In this document: in pieces, positions 9,272 to 18,392 of the stretch
Position numbering within the stretch: the stretch's first letter is position 1
How the letters are laid out: each line of letters opens with the position of its first letter
Assembly (NCBI GenBank): GCA_945874145.1
Contig: CAMCFN010000029.1
Coordinates: 1 to 49,979 of the forward strand
Reading direction: 5' to 3'
Length of the DNA: 49,979 nucleotides
From: Akkermansia muciniphila
GTDB taxonomy: Bacteria; Verrucomicrobiota; Verrucomicrobiia; Limisphaerales; SXTU01
Notes under the pieces: generated by a model
Told to the model about the DNA's origin: nothing
The model's database searches: none
What the model saw: only the letters and a program-made list of their open reading frames with translations
Position numbers and translations under genes: made by a program

Positions 9272-10426
9272 TTACTTCGCCAGCGTTCGCGCCGTCCGCA
9301 CGAAGGTCTTCATCTCCGCTTCCGAGCCGATGGTGATGCGCAGGTAGTCGCGCACTGCGGGATACTTGAACCAGCGGACGAGCAGCTTCATCGCCCGCAA
9401 CTTCGCGAGCCATTCCTCGGCGGGAAACAGCGGCGGCTTGGCGAGGATGAAGTTCGTCTGGCTTGGCAGCACCGCCCAGCCGAGGCCTGTCAATTCTGCC
9501 GTGACCAGATCGCGCGTGGCGATGATGCGGCGGAAGTTGCGCCGGTAATGAGGCAGGTCGTCAAGCGTCGCGAGCGCGGCCACCTGGCCGAGGCCGTTGA
9601 CATTGTAACTGTCGCGCATCTTGTCCAACGCGGCGATGAGGTCCGCGTGGCCAACGAAGTAGCCGATGCGCTGGAAGCATAGCGAGTAGGCTTTCGAGAA
9701 GGTCCGTGAAACCAGCACATGCGGATGCTTGAGCGCGAGCGCCATCGCGTTCTCGCGAGCGAAATCCACGTAAGCCTCGTCGAGCACCACGATGCCTTTG
9801 GACTTCGCGCAGAGCGCGTCCAGCTCCGCCGTGCTGAAGCCGCGTCCGCTCGGTGCGTTCGGCGTGGTAATGAGCGAGAGCGCGGCTTTGAAGTCCCAAC
9901 CCAGTTTCGGCAGCGCGGAAAGCGCGGGCAGGGAGAAATCAGAATTGAGCGGGACCGCTTTGGTCAGCGCACCCGCGATTTCCGCGAGCACGGGGTAGAG
10001 CGAGTAGCTGGGACTGAAGAACTGAACCGTCGAGCCACCCGTTGCCAACTTGGAACTTGGCTCCACAAACGTCCGCGTCGCCAGCGCGAGCAGCTCATCC
10101 GAGCCGTTGCCGACGATGATGTTTTCCGACGCGAAGCCGTGGAGCTTGGCGAGCTTTTCGCGCAGCGCGGAGGCGGTGGGGTTTGGGTAAAGCCGGAGCC
10201 GTCCGTCCACCGCCGCCTTCACCGCCGCGAGGACTTTGGGCGAGGGCGGGTAGGGATTCTCGTTGGTGTTGAGCTTGATGAGGCCGGGGATCTTCGGCTG
10301 CTCGCCGGGAACATAGGCGTGCAACTGCTGAACCAGCGGGCGGATGAGTGAACGTGGGGCACGAGCTGCCATGCGGGGAGTGTCGGGAAAACACGGCGTC
10401 GAGTCGAGCCGGGGTTCACTTGCCAT
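9272..10426 (-). CDS. hisC: Histidinol-phosphate aminotransferase
   Basis: A 384-residue PLP-dependent fold-type I aminotransferase that converts imidazole acetol phosphate to histidinol phosphate in histidine synthesis. Visible are NTNENPYPPSP (residues 53-63), GNGSDELL (107-114), TTPNAPSG (187-194), the LDEAYVDF aspartate and tyrosine (215-222), and the PLP lysine K245 in RTFSKAYSL, followed by the RIGY arginine. An internal ATG at 10372 would remove 18 residues of unconserved leader and is an equally good start. Neither start has a Shine-Dalgarno. A 20-bp inverted repeat lies just upstream (10429-10489). Related aminotransferases exist, but the motif set fits HisC best. Confidence 0.9.
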   Translation of the reverse strand: MASEPRLDSTPCFPDTPRMAARAPRSLIRPLVQQLHAYVPGEQPKIPGLIKLNTNENPYPPSPKVLAAVKAAVDGRLRLYPNPTASALREKLAKLHGFASENIIVGNGSDELLALATRTFVEPSSKLATGGSTVQFFSPSYSLYPVLAEIAGALTKAVPLNSDFSLPALSALPKLGWDFKAALSLITTPNAPSGRGFSTAELDALCAKSKGIVVLDEAYVDFARENAMALALKHPHVLVSRTFSKAYSLCFQRIGYFVGHADLIAALDKMRDSYNVNGLGQVAALATLDDLPHYRRNFRRIIATRDLVTAELTGLGWAVLPSQTNFILAKPPLFPAEEWLAKLRAMKLLVRWFKYPAVRDYLRITIGSEAEMKTFVRTARTLAK

Positions 10427-10428
10427 CC

Positions 10429-10489
10429 GAGACGACGTGAGGAGTCTCTAACTTTCAGCCGAAACAAATGAGACTCCTCACGTCGTCTC
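10429..10489. repeat. Perfect 20-bp inverted repeat between hisC and dmf-like gene
   Basis: Arms at 10429-10448 and 10470-10489 are exact reverse complements (GAGACGACGTGAGGAGTCTC and its complement) with a 21-base loop. There is no T-run. The right arm plus CCTACG recurs with one mismatch at 12248-12272, so it is a dispersed element and not only a local terminator. It fills most of the gap between the upstream gene's stop and hisC. Confidence 0.85.
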
Positions 10490-10500
10490 CTACGAATGCG

Positions 10501-12045
10501 TCACGCTCCGCAGCGCTTGAGCAGATTCTCCGTGATACGCTGTACGCGGGCGTCGGGACCGTGCGGGCGGCTCCAGTGGCTCCACGGGAGGATGTGGCCG
10601 GGCGGCGTGCTGAGGCCTTGCGGCCACCAGATGGTCGCGGCGTTGAAGACGATGTTCTTCTTCGGGCCGGGGAAGATGGTCGCGGTCCAGTGCGCCGGCG
10701 TGGTGCCGCCGCGCCAGACGGTGCCTTCGGCCACGACTTCGAGACCGGGGATGTTCGCGGGCGAACCGTGGTGTTCCCAGCCAACGAGACCGCGCACGGA
10801 GTCGCCCTTCTTCATGCCGGTGCCTTCATAAATCCAGTGCTCCGGCTTGGTGCAAACCCAGTCGCCACCGCCGTTGAAGGGCACGATGCTACGCGCGCCC
10901 ATGATGTCCGCCTCGTTGCGGGTGTCGCGCTTCCAGTCCTTCGTGAACACGCTGATGGACTCCTCGATTTCCTTGTCTGTCAGGCCCGCGTAGATGCCGG
11001 TGCGCTTGAGGATGCGGTTGGCCTGCCCGCTGGTGGACGGCAGAAAAGGCGTGCGGCCAAAGACAGAATTGCCGCACAGCCACAGCGCGTGCGTGCCGGA
11101 GGCGATGGCGGTCTTCACGGTATCGTATTGCCGCACGTCCCAATACTCGTCGTGGCCGACGCTGAGGAAGGTTTTGCACCGGGTGATTTGCGCAGCGTCG
11201 AGGCAGTCCACATTCGAGCAATAGGTCACGTCGTAGCCGTGCTGCTCCAGCCAGTAGGCCAGCGGGAATTCCCACAGCAGATACTCGCCGGAACCGATGG
11301 ACAGCGGGTGCTCGTAAATCTGCGCATACTTGCCGTAAGGCCGGTCAAAGCTCGCCTCGGTGCCGACCGCGTGCGCGCCGCGCGGGTCGGTGTAGAGCGA
11401 GTAGGTGTCCGGCCACTTGTTGTAGGCCTGCCAGGTGTTGTCGCTGCACTGGAAAAGGAGGTCGGCCGGGCGGTCGTCGCGGACGATGAAGATGCAATAG
11501 CTCTGCCAGTAAGGCTCCACCGCACTGTCTGGCACGGTGGTGAGGCGGGCTAGATAAACGCCGCTGGGCCACGTGGCGGGCACCTTGAGCGAAAGCGACG
11601 GCTGCCACTTGCACTCGCGCAGGCGGTTCTCGCCGACCGGCGGATCAGGCTGCTTCGTGCCGCGCAGCGGGCCTTCAGTCTGCATCAACCGCGCGCCGCA
11701 GCCGCCGTAATAGCCGGTGCGGAAAATCTCCACGATGAACCGTGCGTCCGGGCTGGTGCTGACCATGAAGTCGAGCGTCTCCCCGGCCTTCACGCTCTGG
11801 CGCGAGCAATAGCCTTCAATGGCGGGCGCGCGGGTGCCGCCGGTCTTGTCGAGGCGGACGCGGGTGAGCTGCCAGTCGAGGGAGCCGGGCTTGGCGTTTT
11901 CTTCGGCGATGAGCGTGCGGCGTCGGGCGCTGGTGGGATTGGCTTTTTGCTGCGCGTGGCTGTCGCCGCCGGCGAATGCCGCTGCGGTGGCAGCGGAGGC
12001 TTGGAGGAATTCGCGACGGCCGAGGCGGGAGGAGTTGGACTTCAT
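10501..12045 (-). CDS. Tat-exported N,N-dimethylformamidase beta-subunit-like protein
   Basis: A 514-residue protein whose N-terminus (GRREFLQASAATAAAFA) is a twin-arginine signal, so it is probably folded before export. The body resembles the large-subunit C-terminal domain of N,N-dimethylformamidase (DMFA2-type): PADLLFQCSDNTWQAYNKWP, SIGSGEYLLWEFPLAYWLE, and the glutamine-amidotransferase-like segment FLSVGHDEYWD followed by ALWLCGNSVFGR. The family is widespread in Verrucomicrobiota and Planctomycetota as exported proteins without a DMF-degrading context, so the substrate here is unknown. ATG 12045 is chosen because it sits directly before the Tat motif; longer in-frame starts add an unrelated tail. 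Confidence 0.75.
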   Translation of the reverse strand: MKSNSSRLGRREFLQASAATAAAFAGGDSHAQQKANPTSARRRTLIAEENAKPGSLDWQLTRVRLDKTGGTRAPAIEGYCSRQSVKAGETLDFMVSTSPDARFIVEIFRTGYYGGCGARLMQTEGPLRGTKQPDPPVGENRLRECKWQPSLSLKVPATWPSGVYLARLTTVPDSAVEPYWQSYCIFIVRDDRPADLLFQCSDNTWQAYNKWPDTYSLYTDPRGAHAVGTEASFDRPYGKYAQIYEHPLSIGSGEYLLWEFPLAYWLEQHGYDVTYCSNVDCLDAAQITRCKTFLSVGHDEYWDVRQYDTVKTAIASGTHALWLCGNSVFGRTPFLPSTSGQANRILKRTGIYAGLTDKEIEESISVFTKDWKRDTRNEADIMGARSIVPFNGGGDWVCTKPEHWIYEGTGMKKGDSVRGLVGWEHHGSPANIPGLEVVAEGTVWRGGTTPAHWTATIFPGPKKNIVFNAATIWWPQGLSTPPGHILPWSHWSRPHGPDARVQRITENLLKRCGA

Positions 12046-12144
12046 GCGTGGAATGGTGAAGGGCTGATTCGCGCCCGTGGCTGGATATTCACAGCGGCGG
12101 TGTGTCCCTTGAATCGTGAGCTGTGAGGAACTGATGGGTGGAGC

Positions 12145-12160
12145 GCGGCCTTCAGGCCGC
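12145..12160. repeat. Short GC hairpin in dmf-like/ribF gap
   Basis: GCGGCCT and AGGCCGC form a 7-bp stem around a 2-base loop, in the 222-base gap between the dmf-like start and the ribF stop. It is one of many such hairpins in this window. No T-run follows. The rest of the gap shows no gene. Confidence 0.5.
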
Positions 12161-12247
12161 AGAAGCGTGCGCAAGCCAGTGATTACGCGAATGTGCTGGT
12201 CATGCCGGCGCCTTCTGCCGCGTGAACGCCGCGCCGCGGTTCAGTTG

Positions 12248-12272
12248 GAGACTCCGCACGTCGTCTCCTACG
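12248..12272. repeat. Single-arm copy of the 10470 repeat
   Basis: Twenty-five bases match 10470-10494 with one substitution (CCTCACG becomes CCGCACG). The ribF stop codon (12268-12270) lies inside the copy, so the repeat supplies the end of the reading frame. No opposite arm is present nearby. Confidence 0.7.
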
Positions 12273-13194
12273 CGAAGAGCGCGCGGGCGGCGGCGAGGTC
12301 GCGAGCGATTTGGGACTTCAGCGTCTCGACGTTCGGGAACTTCTGCTCGTCGCGGAGCTTGGCGACGAAGGTGAGTTCCAGCTCCTCGCCGTAGATTTCC
12401 TCCGCAAAGTCGAGCAGGTGGACTTCGCATTGGAGTCGGGGCGTCGGGCTGGCGACCGTGGGGCGGACGCCGAGGTTCAACGCGCCGCGATGCTCGTGGC
12501 CGCGCAGGCGGGCATGCACGGCATGGACGCCGTTGGGCGGGAGCACGAGGCTGGTCACGTCGAGGTTTGCGGTGGGGAAGCCGAGCTTGCGCCCGAGCTG
12601 ATCGCCGCGAATCACGGCACCCGCAATGGAATACTCGCGGCCCAGCATCTGGCTCGCGGCATCGAGATCACCGGTGCGGACGGCTTCGCGGATGCGGGTG
12701 CTGCTGACGGGTTCGCCATCAAGTGAAACAGCGGCGAGGCCGTGGACGGTGAACTTCAACTCCGCACCGAGTTGCTTGAGGAGCGTAACATTGCCGCTGC
12801 GCTTGTGACCGAAAGTGAATTCGCTGCCGACGCTGACGCTGTGGAGGTGGCCAAAGTCGCGCGCGAGGCTGCGGATGAACTGCTCGCCGGTCTGCTCGCT
12901 GAAGGCACGGTCGAAGCGGATGAGCAGCGCATTCGCGACCCCGAGGGATTCGATGGCGCGGAGCTTTTGCGGCAGCGAGTAAAGCATCGGTGGCACGCGG
13001 TCGGGCGCGACGACGGCGTTCGGGTGGCGGTCGAAGGTGATGACGACAGAGACGCCCTCGTGCTGGCGGGCGTCGGCAAGTGTCTGCCGGATGACCTGCT
13101 GGTGACCGAGATGCACGCCGTCGAAGACGCCGATGGCCACGCAGACTTTGCGTGGGCTGGCGCGGAGATCGGTGGCGGTGGAGAGGACGTGCAT
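12268..13194 (-). CDS. ribF: Bifunctional riboflavin kinase / FAD synthetase
   Basis: A 308-residue enzyme that phosphorylates riboflavin to FMN and adenylates FMN to FAD. The N-terminal nucleotidyltransferase domain carries GVFDGVHLGHQQ (residues 22-33), FDRHPN and the STRIREAVRTGDLDAA segment, and the C-terminal kinase domain carries GFPTANLDV followed by the NLGVRPT loop and the LLDF region. Length is typical (300-315). It closes the nusA-infB-rbfA-nrnA-truB run, where ribF after truB is a widely conserved order. Its stop codon lies within a dispersed repeat. Confidence 0.96.
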   Translation of the reverse strand: MHVLSTATDLRASPRKVCVAIGVFDGVHLGHQQVIRQTLADARQHEGVSVVITFDRHPNAVVAPDRVPPMLYSLPQKLRAIESLGVANALLIRFDRAFSEQTGEQFIRSLARDFGHLHSVSVGSEFTFGHKRSGNVTLLKQLGAELKFTVHGLAAVSLDGEPVSSTRIREAVRTGDLDAASQMLGREYSIAGAVIRGDQLGRKLGFPTANLDVTSLVLPPNGVHAVHARLRGHEHRGALNLGVRPTVASPTPRLQCEVHLLDFAEEIYGEELELTFVAKLRDEQKFPNVETLKSQIARDLAAARALFA

Positions 13195-13215
13195 CCTAAT
13201 TCCGGCGGTGGGAAT

Positions 13216-13611
13216 TTAACGAAAGGGCGCCAAGCCACAGCGACGCACAGGGAGCCGGCCCAAAAGCAAGATTCCCAGTGCGTCGGCCGCGAGATCCAAG
13301 AGGTCGAAGTTGCGGCCGGGAATGAAGCGTTGGGAGGTCTCCTCTGCGGCGGCCAGCAGGAGGACGATGAGACTGCCGAGGAGAACCGGCCTGCCGCCGA
13401 GCGGCACGGTGCGACAGCGCAGCGAGTGGTTCAGCACGAACGCGAAGCCGCCCAGGATGAGGAAATGCCCCAGCTTGTCGCCGCCGGGAAGGGCCTGGAG
13501 CCAGCTGAAGATGAATTGTGTGTCGCGCTGGTCAGCGAGCCAGATGATGAGCGCCACGACCGCGAAGTAGGCGGCAGCGAGGCCGGCGCGTTTGAGGCGG
13601 TCGCGGTTCAC
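13216..13611 (-). CDS. VanZ-like small membrane protein
   Basis: A 131-residue protein with about four hydrophobic segments (for example AAYFAVVALIIWLAD and LGSLIVLLLAAAEETSQRF). GGDKLGHFLILGGFAFVLN and the EETSQRFIPGRNFDLLDLAADALGILLG segment are the hallmark of VanZ-like proteins (conserved D/K, H, E, Q, D). The exact function of chromosomal VanZ-like proteins is unclear, although VanZ itself lowers teicoplanin susceptibility. GTG 13611 overlaps the truB stop (GTGA), which indicates coupling to truB. A longer in-frame opening into truB is rejected. An envelope protein within this translation operon is unusual in my experience. Confidence 0.75.
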   Translation of the reverse strand: MNRDRLKRAGLAAAYFAVVALIIWLADQRDTQFIFSWLQALPGGDKLGHFLILGGFAFVLNHSLRCRTVPLGGRPVLLGSLIVLLLAAAEETSQRFIPGRNFDLLDLAADALGILLLGRLPVRRCGLAPFR

Positions 13612-14318
13612 CGGGCGAGTTGCAGGAAGGGAATGACGCGCTTCTCCAGATCGCCCAGCGGAAGCGCGAGGATGGCGTCGAGGGTGAGGGCGTCGGCCAC
13701 GTCCCACTTGCCTGAGGTGACTCGGCGGAGGGTGGCGAGGTGCGCGCCGCAGCCGAGTTTCGCGCCGAGGTCGTGGGCGAGGGAGCGGACGTAGGTGCCC
13801 TTGGTGCAGGCGACGCGGAACTTCGCCAGCGGCTCGGCGTAGGCTGTGAAGCGGTAGTTGAAGATGTGGACGAGGCGCGGCTCGCGGACCACCTCGATGC
13901 CCTTGCGCGCGAGTTTGTAGAGCGGCACGCCGCCCTGCTTCTTGGCGGAGACCATCGGCGGGATTTGCTGGAGGTCGCCGATGAACGCGGCGGCGGCTTC
14001 GTTCAACTGATCGAGGGTGAGGGGCGGAACGGGGAGGGTGGCGGTGACTTTGCCATCGGTGTCGTAGCTGTCGGTGGCCTCGCCGAACTTGATGTCGCCC
14101 TCATACACCTTGTCGTCGGACATGAGCTTCTCGGACAGCTTGGTGCCGCGGCCCAGCACGATGATGAGCAGGCCGGTGGCGTTGGGGTCGAGCGTGCCGC
14201 AGTGGCCGACCTTCTTGATGCCGAACTTACGGCGGATGCGATCCACCACATCGTGGGAAGTGCAGCCGGCGGGTTTGTCCACGAGGAGGGCACCGTCAAG
14301 GGAATCAAACTGAAGCAT
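13608..14318 (-). CDS. truB: tRNA pseudouridine-55 synthase
   Basis: A 236-residue enzyme that isomerises U55 in the T-loop of tRNAs. The catalytic aspartate is D44 in [14 protein letters not shown] (residues 38-51), the N-terminus [17 protein letters not shown] is classical, and [18 protein letters not shown] supplies the conserved tyrosine/arginine region. It is shorter than E. coli TruB (314) because the C-terminal PUA-like part is largely missing, which is common. It lies 25 bases downstream of nrnA and overlaps the VanZ-like gene. Confidence 0.96.
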   Translation of the reverse strand: MLQFDSLDGALLVDKPAGCTSHDVVDRIRRKFGIKKVGHCGTLDPNATGLLIIVLGRGTKLSEKLMSDDKVYEGDIKFGEATDSYDTDGKVTATLPVPPLTLDQLNEAAAAFIGDLQQIPPMVSAKKQGGVPLYKLARKGIEVVREPRLVHIFNYRFTAYAEPLAKFRVACTKGTYVRSLAHDLGAKLGCGAHLATLRRVTSGKWDVADALTLDAILALPLGDLEKRVIPFLQLAR

Positions 14319-14343
14319 GTGAAATCAGACGAACGAACGCCGC

Positions 14344-15327
14344 TTACTTCGCGGCCTTCAGGGCTTTCTTGATGGCAGCGATGACTTTCCGCTGCACGGA
14401 GAGGGGCTTGCCGGCGATGCGGGCGCCCGCTGCCGCCGGGTGGCCGCCGCCGCCGAAGAGGCCGGCGATCTGGTTGACATTCACCTGCTCACTCTTGGAA
14501 CGCAGGCTGATGCGCGTCAGCTCGGGATCAACCTCTTCGAAGACGCAGGCAACGACGACCGGCTCAATGTCGCGGATGTGGTCGATGAGGCCTTCGCTGT
14601 CGTTGGTGTCCGCGCCGGTGCGGGTGTAGTCGCGCTTGCGCAGCCAGAACCAGGCGATCTGGTCGTCGTGGGTGGTGCGGAAGCTGTTGAAGACGTGGCG
14701 CAGGAGCTTGGCGCGCGAGAGCGGATAGCTTTGGTAAACCTCGTTGCAGATGCGGGCGAGGTTCGCGCCGTTGCGCACGAGATCAGCGGCGACGTGATAG
14801 GTGCCGGGCGTCGTGCTCGGGTAGCCGAAGCTGCCGGTGTCGGTGGAAATCGCGGTGAAAAGACAGTCGGCAATCGCCGGGGTGATGGTCCAGCCGGCGT
14901 GCTTGATCAGTTCGTAAATCAACTCGCCGGAGGCGGGCACGCGAGCGGAGACCCAGTTCAACTTCGCGTAGCGGGTGTTGCTTTCGTGGTGGTCGATGTT
15001 GATGAAGTCCCGGTGCTGCTCGATGGCCTTGCCGACGGTGCCGAGGCGCTCGAAGCTGGCGCAGTCGGTGGCGATGACGAGATCGAACGCGTGGCCACTT
15101 TCCGGCTTTTTCACTAGGCCGATGGGGACCATGAAGCGGAGCTTTTGCGGGACGGCGTCCTGATTCCAGACGGTGACCTGCTTGCCGAGGTTTTGCAGTG
15201 CGAGCGCCAGCCCCACCTGCGAGCCGATGCAGTCGCCATCGGGACGGATGTGGCCGACGATGCAGATGTTCTTGGCACTGCGAATACAGTCGAGAATCTC
15301 GTCAAGAATGTGGGAGTAACCGGTCAC
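14344..15327 (-). CDS. nrnA: DHH/DHHA1 phosphoesterase (nanoRNase/pAp phosphatase type)
   Basis: A 327-residue bifunctional oligoribonuclease/pAp phosphatase type protein. Visible are the DHH-domain motifs HIRPDGDCIGSQ, ATDCAS, the defining INIDHHESN and AISTDTGSF, and a C-terminal DHHA1 domain ending with the GGGGHPAAAG RNA-binding loop. GTG 15327 is chosen as start: it comes 25 bases after the rbfA stop and gives the usual 310-330 residue length. The in-frame sequence further upstream overlaps rbfA and is rejected. Position between rbfA and truB is the classical one for this family. Confidence 0.93.
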   Translation of the reverse strand: MTGYSHILDEILDCIRSAKNICIVGHIRPDGDCIGSQVGLALALQNLGKQVTVWNQDAVPQKLRFMVPIGLVKKPESGHAFDLVIATDCASFERLGTVGKAIEQHRDFINIDHHESNTRYAKLNWVSARVPASGELIYELIKHAGWTITPAIADCLFTAISTDTGSFGYPSTTPGTYHVAADLVRNGANLARICNEVYQSYPLSRAKLLRHVFNSFRTTHDDQIAWFWLRKRDYTRTGADTNDSEGLIDHIRDIEPVVVACVFEEVDPELTRISLRSKSEQVNVNQIAGLFGGGGHPAAAGARIAGKPLSVQRKVIAAIKKALKAAK

Positions 15328-15352
15328 GCTGAGAAGGGTCGAGGCACCCTGT

Positions 15353-15709
15353 TTATGGCTTGGGGGGCTCCTGTTTCTCCAGCTCATCAAGAATGGAGAG
15401 GATGCGGTTGCCGCGCTCGACGCTTTCATCGAGGTGAAAGGAAATCTTGGGCGTGTAGCGCAGGACGATGGCGCGGCCAAGCTCGAACTGGACCTGCCCC
15501 CGGTGCCCGTTGAGCAAGCCCATGGCACGTTGCTTGGAGGCGGTGTTGCCGACGACGCCGACGAAGACTTTGGCCTCCTTGAGATCGGCGGAAACCTCCA
15601 CGTCATTGACGGTGATCAGGCCGGCATCGCCCGGTGGGAAGTCCCGACGGACGATCTCCCCAAGCGTGCGCTTGAGCATCTCTCGCACTCGTTCAAGGCG
15701 GACTGTCAT
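15353..15709 (-). CDS. rbfA: Ribosome-binding factor A
   Basis: A 118-residue KH-fold protein that binds 30S precursors and assists 16S rRNA 5'-end maturation. The sequence has the typical start (RLERVREMLKRTLGEIVRRD), the GLITVNDVEVSADLKEAKVFVGV core, and LRYTPKISFHLDESVERGNRI near the end. Length is typical. It is separated from infB by about 110 bases that contain a weak GCGGC/GCCGC hairpin (15782-15793) and no gene. No Shine-Dalgarno is seen. Confidence 0.95.
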   Translation of the reverse strand: MTVRLERVREMLKRTLGEIVRRDFPPGDAGLITVNDVEVSADLKEAKVFVGVVGNTASKQRAMGLLNGHRGQVQFELGRAIVLRYTPKISFHLDESVERGNRILSILDELEKQEPPKP

Positions 15710-15822
15710 GGGTGACGGATTCTAAGCCACAGCGGCACACTGCTAAGCATGGATGAAAGGCCGTTTTCGCTCGTGGCTGGCGCGGCAAGCCGCCGCGTTC
15801 AGCCCAATCAGGAGCGGAAAAC

Positions 15823-18339
15823 TCAGAGGGCCTGCTTCATCTTCTCGACAGCGTAGCACTCAATGTTGTCGCCGAGCTGGAATTCGTTGAAGCCGTCGAT
15901 GCGGATGCCGCATTCGAGGCCGGAGCGGACTTCGTTGACCTCATCCTGGAAGCGGCGCAGCGAGAGGGTGACCCCTTCGTAAACGAGGTTCTTCTTCCGC
16001 ATGAGGCGGACCTTGCCCTTGACGATGCGGCCCATGGTGACGGCGCAGCCGGCGACGGCCCCGCCCTTGGACAGCTCGAAGATCTGGCGGACCTCGGCGG
16101 AGCCGATGACCACGTCCTTGAGCACGGGCGGCAGCAGGCCGGCCATGGCTTCCTTCACCTCGTCGATGAGTTCGTAGATGATGGCGTAGAGCTTGATCTG
16201 CACGCCGTATTGCTTGGCCTTTTCCGAGGAGCCGGAGTCAATGCGGGTGTGGAAGCCAAGGACAACGCACTTGGACGCGCCAGCAAGGTCCACGTCGGAC
16301 TCGGTGACGGTGCCGACGGCGGAATGCACGATGTCGAGCGTGACCTTGTTGGTTTCGATCTTCTTGAGCGCCTCGACGATGGCTTCAACCGAGCCCTGCG
16401 TGTCGGCTTTGACGACGACTTTGAGCGTCAGTTGCTTGTTCTCGGCAATGGTGGCGAAGAGGTTCTCCAAGGTGACACGCGGGCGGCGCTCCTCGGCCTC
16501 GGCGGCCTTGTCGGCCAAGGCACGTTCCTCGGCCACATCGCGGGCGACGCGCTCGCTTTCGACGACGGCGAACTCAATGCCCGCCTCGGGCACCCCGTTC
16601 AGGCCGAGCACGCGCACGGCTACGGACGGAGTGGCTTCCTTGAGGCGCTCGCCCTCCTCGTTGATGAGGGCGCGGACGCGGCCGAAATGGGAGCCGCACA
16701 GGATGACGTCGCCTAGTTTGAGTGTGCCCTTGCGCACAAGGACGGTGGCGGTCGGGCCACCGGCTTGCAGGCCGGATTCAATGACATTGCCCTTGGCCTT
16801 GCGGTCGGGGTTGGCCTTCAGCTCCAGCAGGTCGGCTTGGAAGACGACCATCTCCAGGAGTTTGTCGATGCCCTGCTTCGTGATCGCCGAGCAGTCCACG
16901 AAGAGCGTGGTGCCGCCCCATTCGTCGGGCTGGAGGCCTTTTTCCTGAAGCTGCTGTCGGACGCGGAGCGGATTGGCGTTGGGGTGGTCGCACTTGTTGA
17001 CAGCGACCAAGATGGGAACTTTGGCGGCCTGCGCGTGGGACAGGGCCTCCAGTGTCTGGGGCATCACGCCGTCGTTGGCGGCGACGACCAGCACGACAAT
17101 GTCCGTGACGTTTGCGCCACGGGCGCGCATGGCGGAGAAGGCCGCGTGGCCGGGAGTATCGAGGAAGGTGATCTGCGAGAGCTCTCCTTTCCGCTCGGGA
17201 TGGGGCACGGCGATGGTGTAAGCGCCGATGTGCTGCGTGATTCCGCCGGATTCGCCGGCGGCGACGTTGGCCTTGCGGATGACGTCCAGCAGGGAGGTCT
17301 TGCCGTGGTCCACATGGCCCATGATGGTGACGACGGGCGGACGTGGCTTAAGCTGCTCCGGCGTGTCGTCCACGATGTCGGCCTCGGCCTTCTTGACCAC
17401 GGCGTGGACCTGGCCTTCGCCTTTGGCGCGCTTCTCCACTTCAAACTTGAAGCCGTGCTTGGCGCAGAGCTTGATGGCAACGGGCTCGTCAACGGCTTGG
17501 TTGACGTTTGCGAAGATGCCCATCTGCATCAGGTCGGCGATGAGCTGGAAGGGCTTGCGCTTCATTTGGTCCGCGAGGTCGCGGACCACGATGGGCGGCT
17601 TCATGGTGATGACCACGGCGCTCGCGGGCAGAGCGGCGCGAGGGTCGACCGGCTTTGGGGCGGGGGGCGGGGGCGGCGGGCCACCACGGTAGTTTTGGCC
17701 CGGGCGCTGCCCGGGGCCACTGCGTGGATCGCCCGGGCGTCCGAATGGCGTGCTGGCGGGACCACGCCCGCGCGGGTCAACTGTCGGGCCGCGGCGGTCA
17801 TCACGCTGCGGTTCGCGGCGCGGCGCGAAATTCTTCAGATCGATGCGGCCAACGAGGTCGCCGGTCTTGGGCTTGGGCGGTTCAACGGGCGGGGCCGGGG
17901 TCAAGGGTGCCTGAGGTGGCACCGGGGCCGCAGCCGGAACTGGAACTGGAGTAACTTGGGCCGGGGCCGGGGCCTGGGCGGCAGGCGCAGGCGTGGCAGC
18001 AGGTGCGGGCGGCGCTTCGATTGCGGTGGGCGCTTCGATTGCGGTGGGCGCTGCGGGGGCCACTTCTGCCGGCGGTGCTTCCACAACGGGCGGCGGCTCC
18101 GGCGCTGGCGGGGGCGGTTCAGGGGCCTTAATGATCAGAATCGGCGCGGCAGGCGGCTCAATGACCGGCTCGGCGGGCTTCACCCCGCCAAGCTTCTCTT
18201 CGAGAAACTCAGCGGTGATCTTGTCGAGCGAGCTGGAGGGAACCTTGGCTTCCTTGATGCCAAGTTCCTTGGCGATCAAGAGCACCTGTTTGCTCTCGAT
18301 GCCGAGCTTCTTGGCAATTTCGTAGATACGGACGGGCAT
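15823..18339 (-). CDS. infB: Translation initiation factor IF-2
   Basis: An 838-residue GTPase that places initiator tRNA on the 30S subunit. The start ([19 protein letters not shown]) is the IF2_N domain. It is followed by a long Pro/Ala-rich linker (about residues 55-200) with a small tandem duplication ([18 protein letters not shown] about 18011-18054). A second N-terminal domain ([20 protein letters not shown]) leads to the G domain: G1 GHVDHGKTS near residue 341, G3 DTPGHAAF and G4 NKCD. Domains II-IV follow to the C-terminus ([13 protein letters not shown]). Downstream of nusA in the usual order. Confidence 0.97.
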   Translation of the reverse strand: MPVRIYEIAKKLGIESKQVLLIAKELGIKEAKVPSSSLDKITAEFLEEKLGGVKPAEPVIEPPAAPILIIKAPEPPPPAPEPPPVVEAPPAEVAPAAPTAIEAPTAIEAPPAPAATPAPAAQAPAPAQVTPVPVPAAAPVPPQAPLTPAPPVEPPKPKTGDLVGRIDLKNFAPRREPQRDDRRGPTVDPRGRGPASTPFGRPGDPRSGPGQRPGQNYRGGPPPPPPAPKPVDPRAALPASAVVITMKPPIVVRDLADQMKRKPFQLIADLMQMGIFANVNQAVDEPVAIKLCAKHGFKFEVEKRAKGEGQVHAVVKKAEADIVDDTPEQLKPRPPVVTIMGHVDHGKTSLLDVIRKANVAAGESGGITQHIGAYTIAVPHPERKGELSQITFLDTPGHAAFSAMRARGANVTDIVVLVVAANDGVMPQTLEALSHAQAAKVPILVAVNKCDHPNANPLRVRQQLQEKGLQPDEWGGTTLFVDCSAITKQGIDKLLEMVVFQADLLELKANPDRKAKGNVIESGLQAGGPTATVLVRKGTLKLGDVILCGSHFGRVRALINEEGERLKEATPSVAVRVLGLNGVPEAGIEFAVVESERVARDVAEERALADKAAEAEERRPRVTLENLFATIAENKQLTLKVVVKADTQGSVEAIVEALKKIETNKVTLDIVHSAVGTVTESDVDLAGASKCVVLGFHTRIDSGSSEKAKQYGVQIKLYAIIYELIDEVKEAMAGLLPPVLKDVVIGSAEVRQIFELSKGGAVAGCAVTMGRIVKGKVRLMRKKNLVYEGVTLSLRRFQDEVNEVRSGLECGIRIDGFNEFQLGDNIECYAVEKMKQAL

Positions 18340-18392
18340 AATGTTCCGCGCCCGCCCAGCGGAAGGCCGGGGCAGGCAGGGTCAAAAACTGG

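Noticed and set aside
12046..12247. Possible gene in the gap between ribF and the dmf-like gene
   Set aside because: Frames here are short, with no start context or motif; the gap holds repeats.
18011..18054. Tandem repeat inside infB
   Set aside because: It is in the Pro/Ala-rich linker, where such duplications are ordinary.
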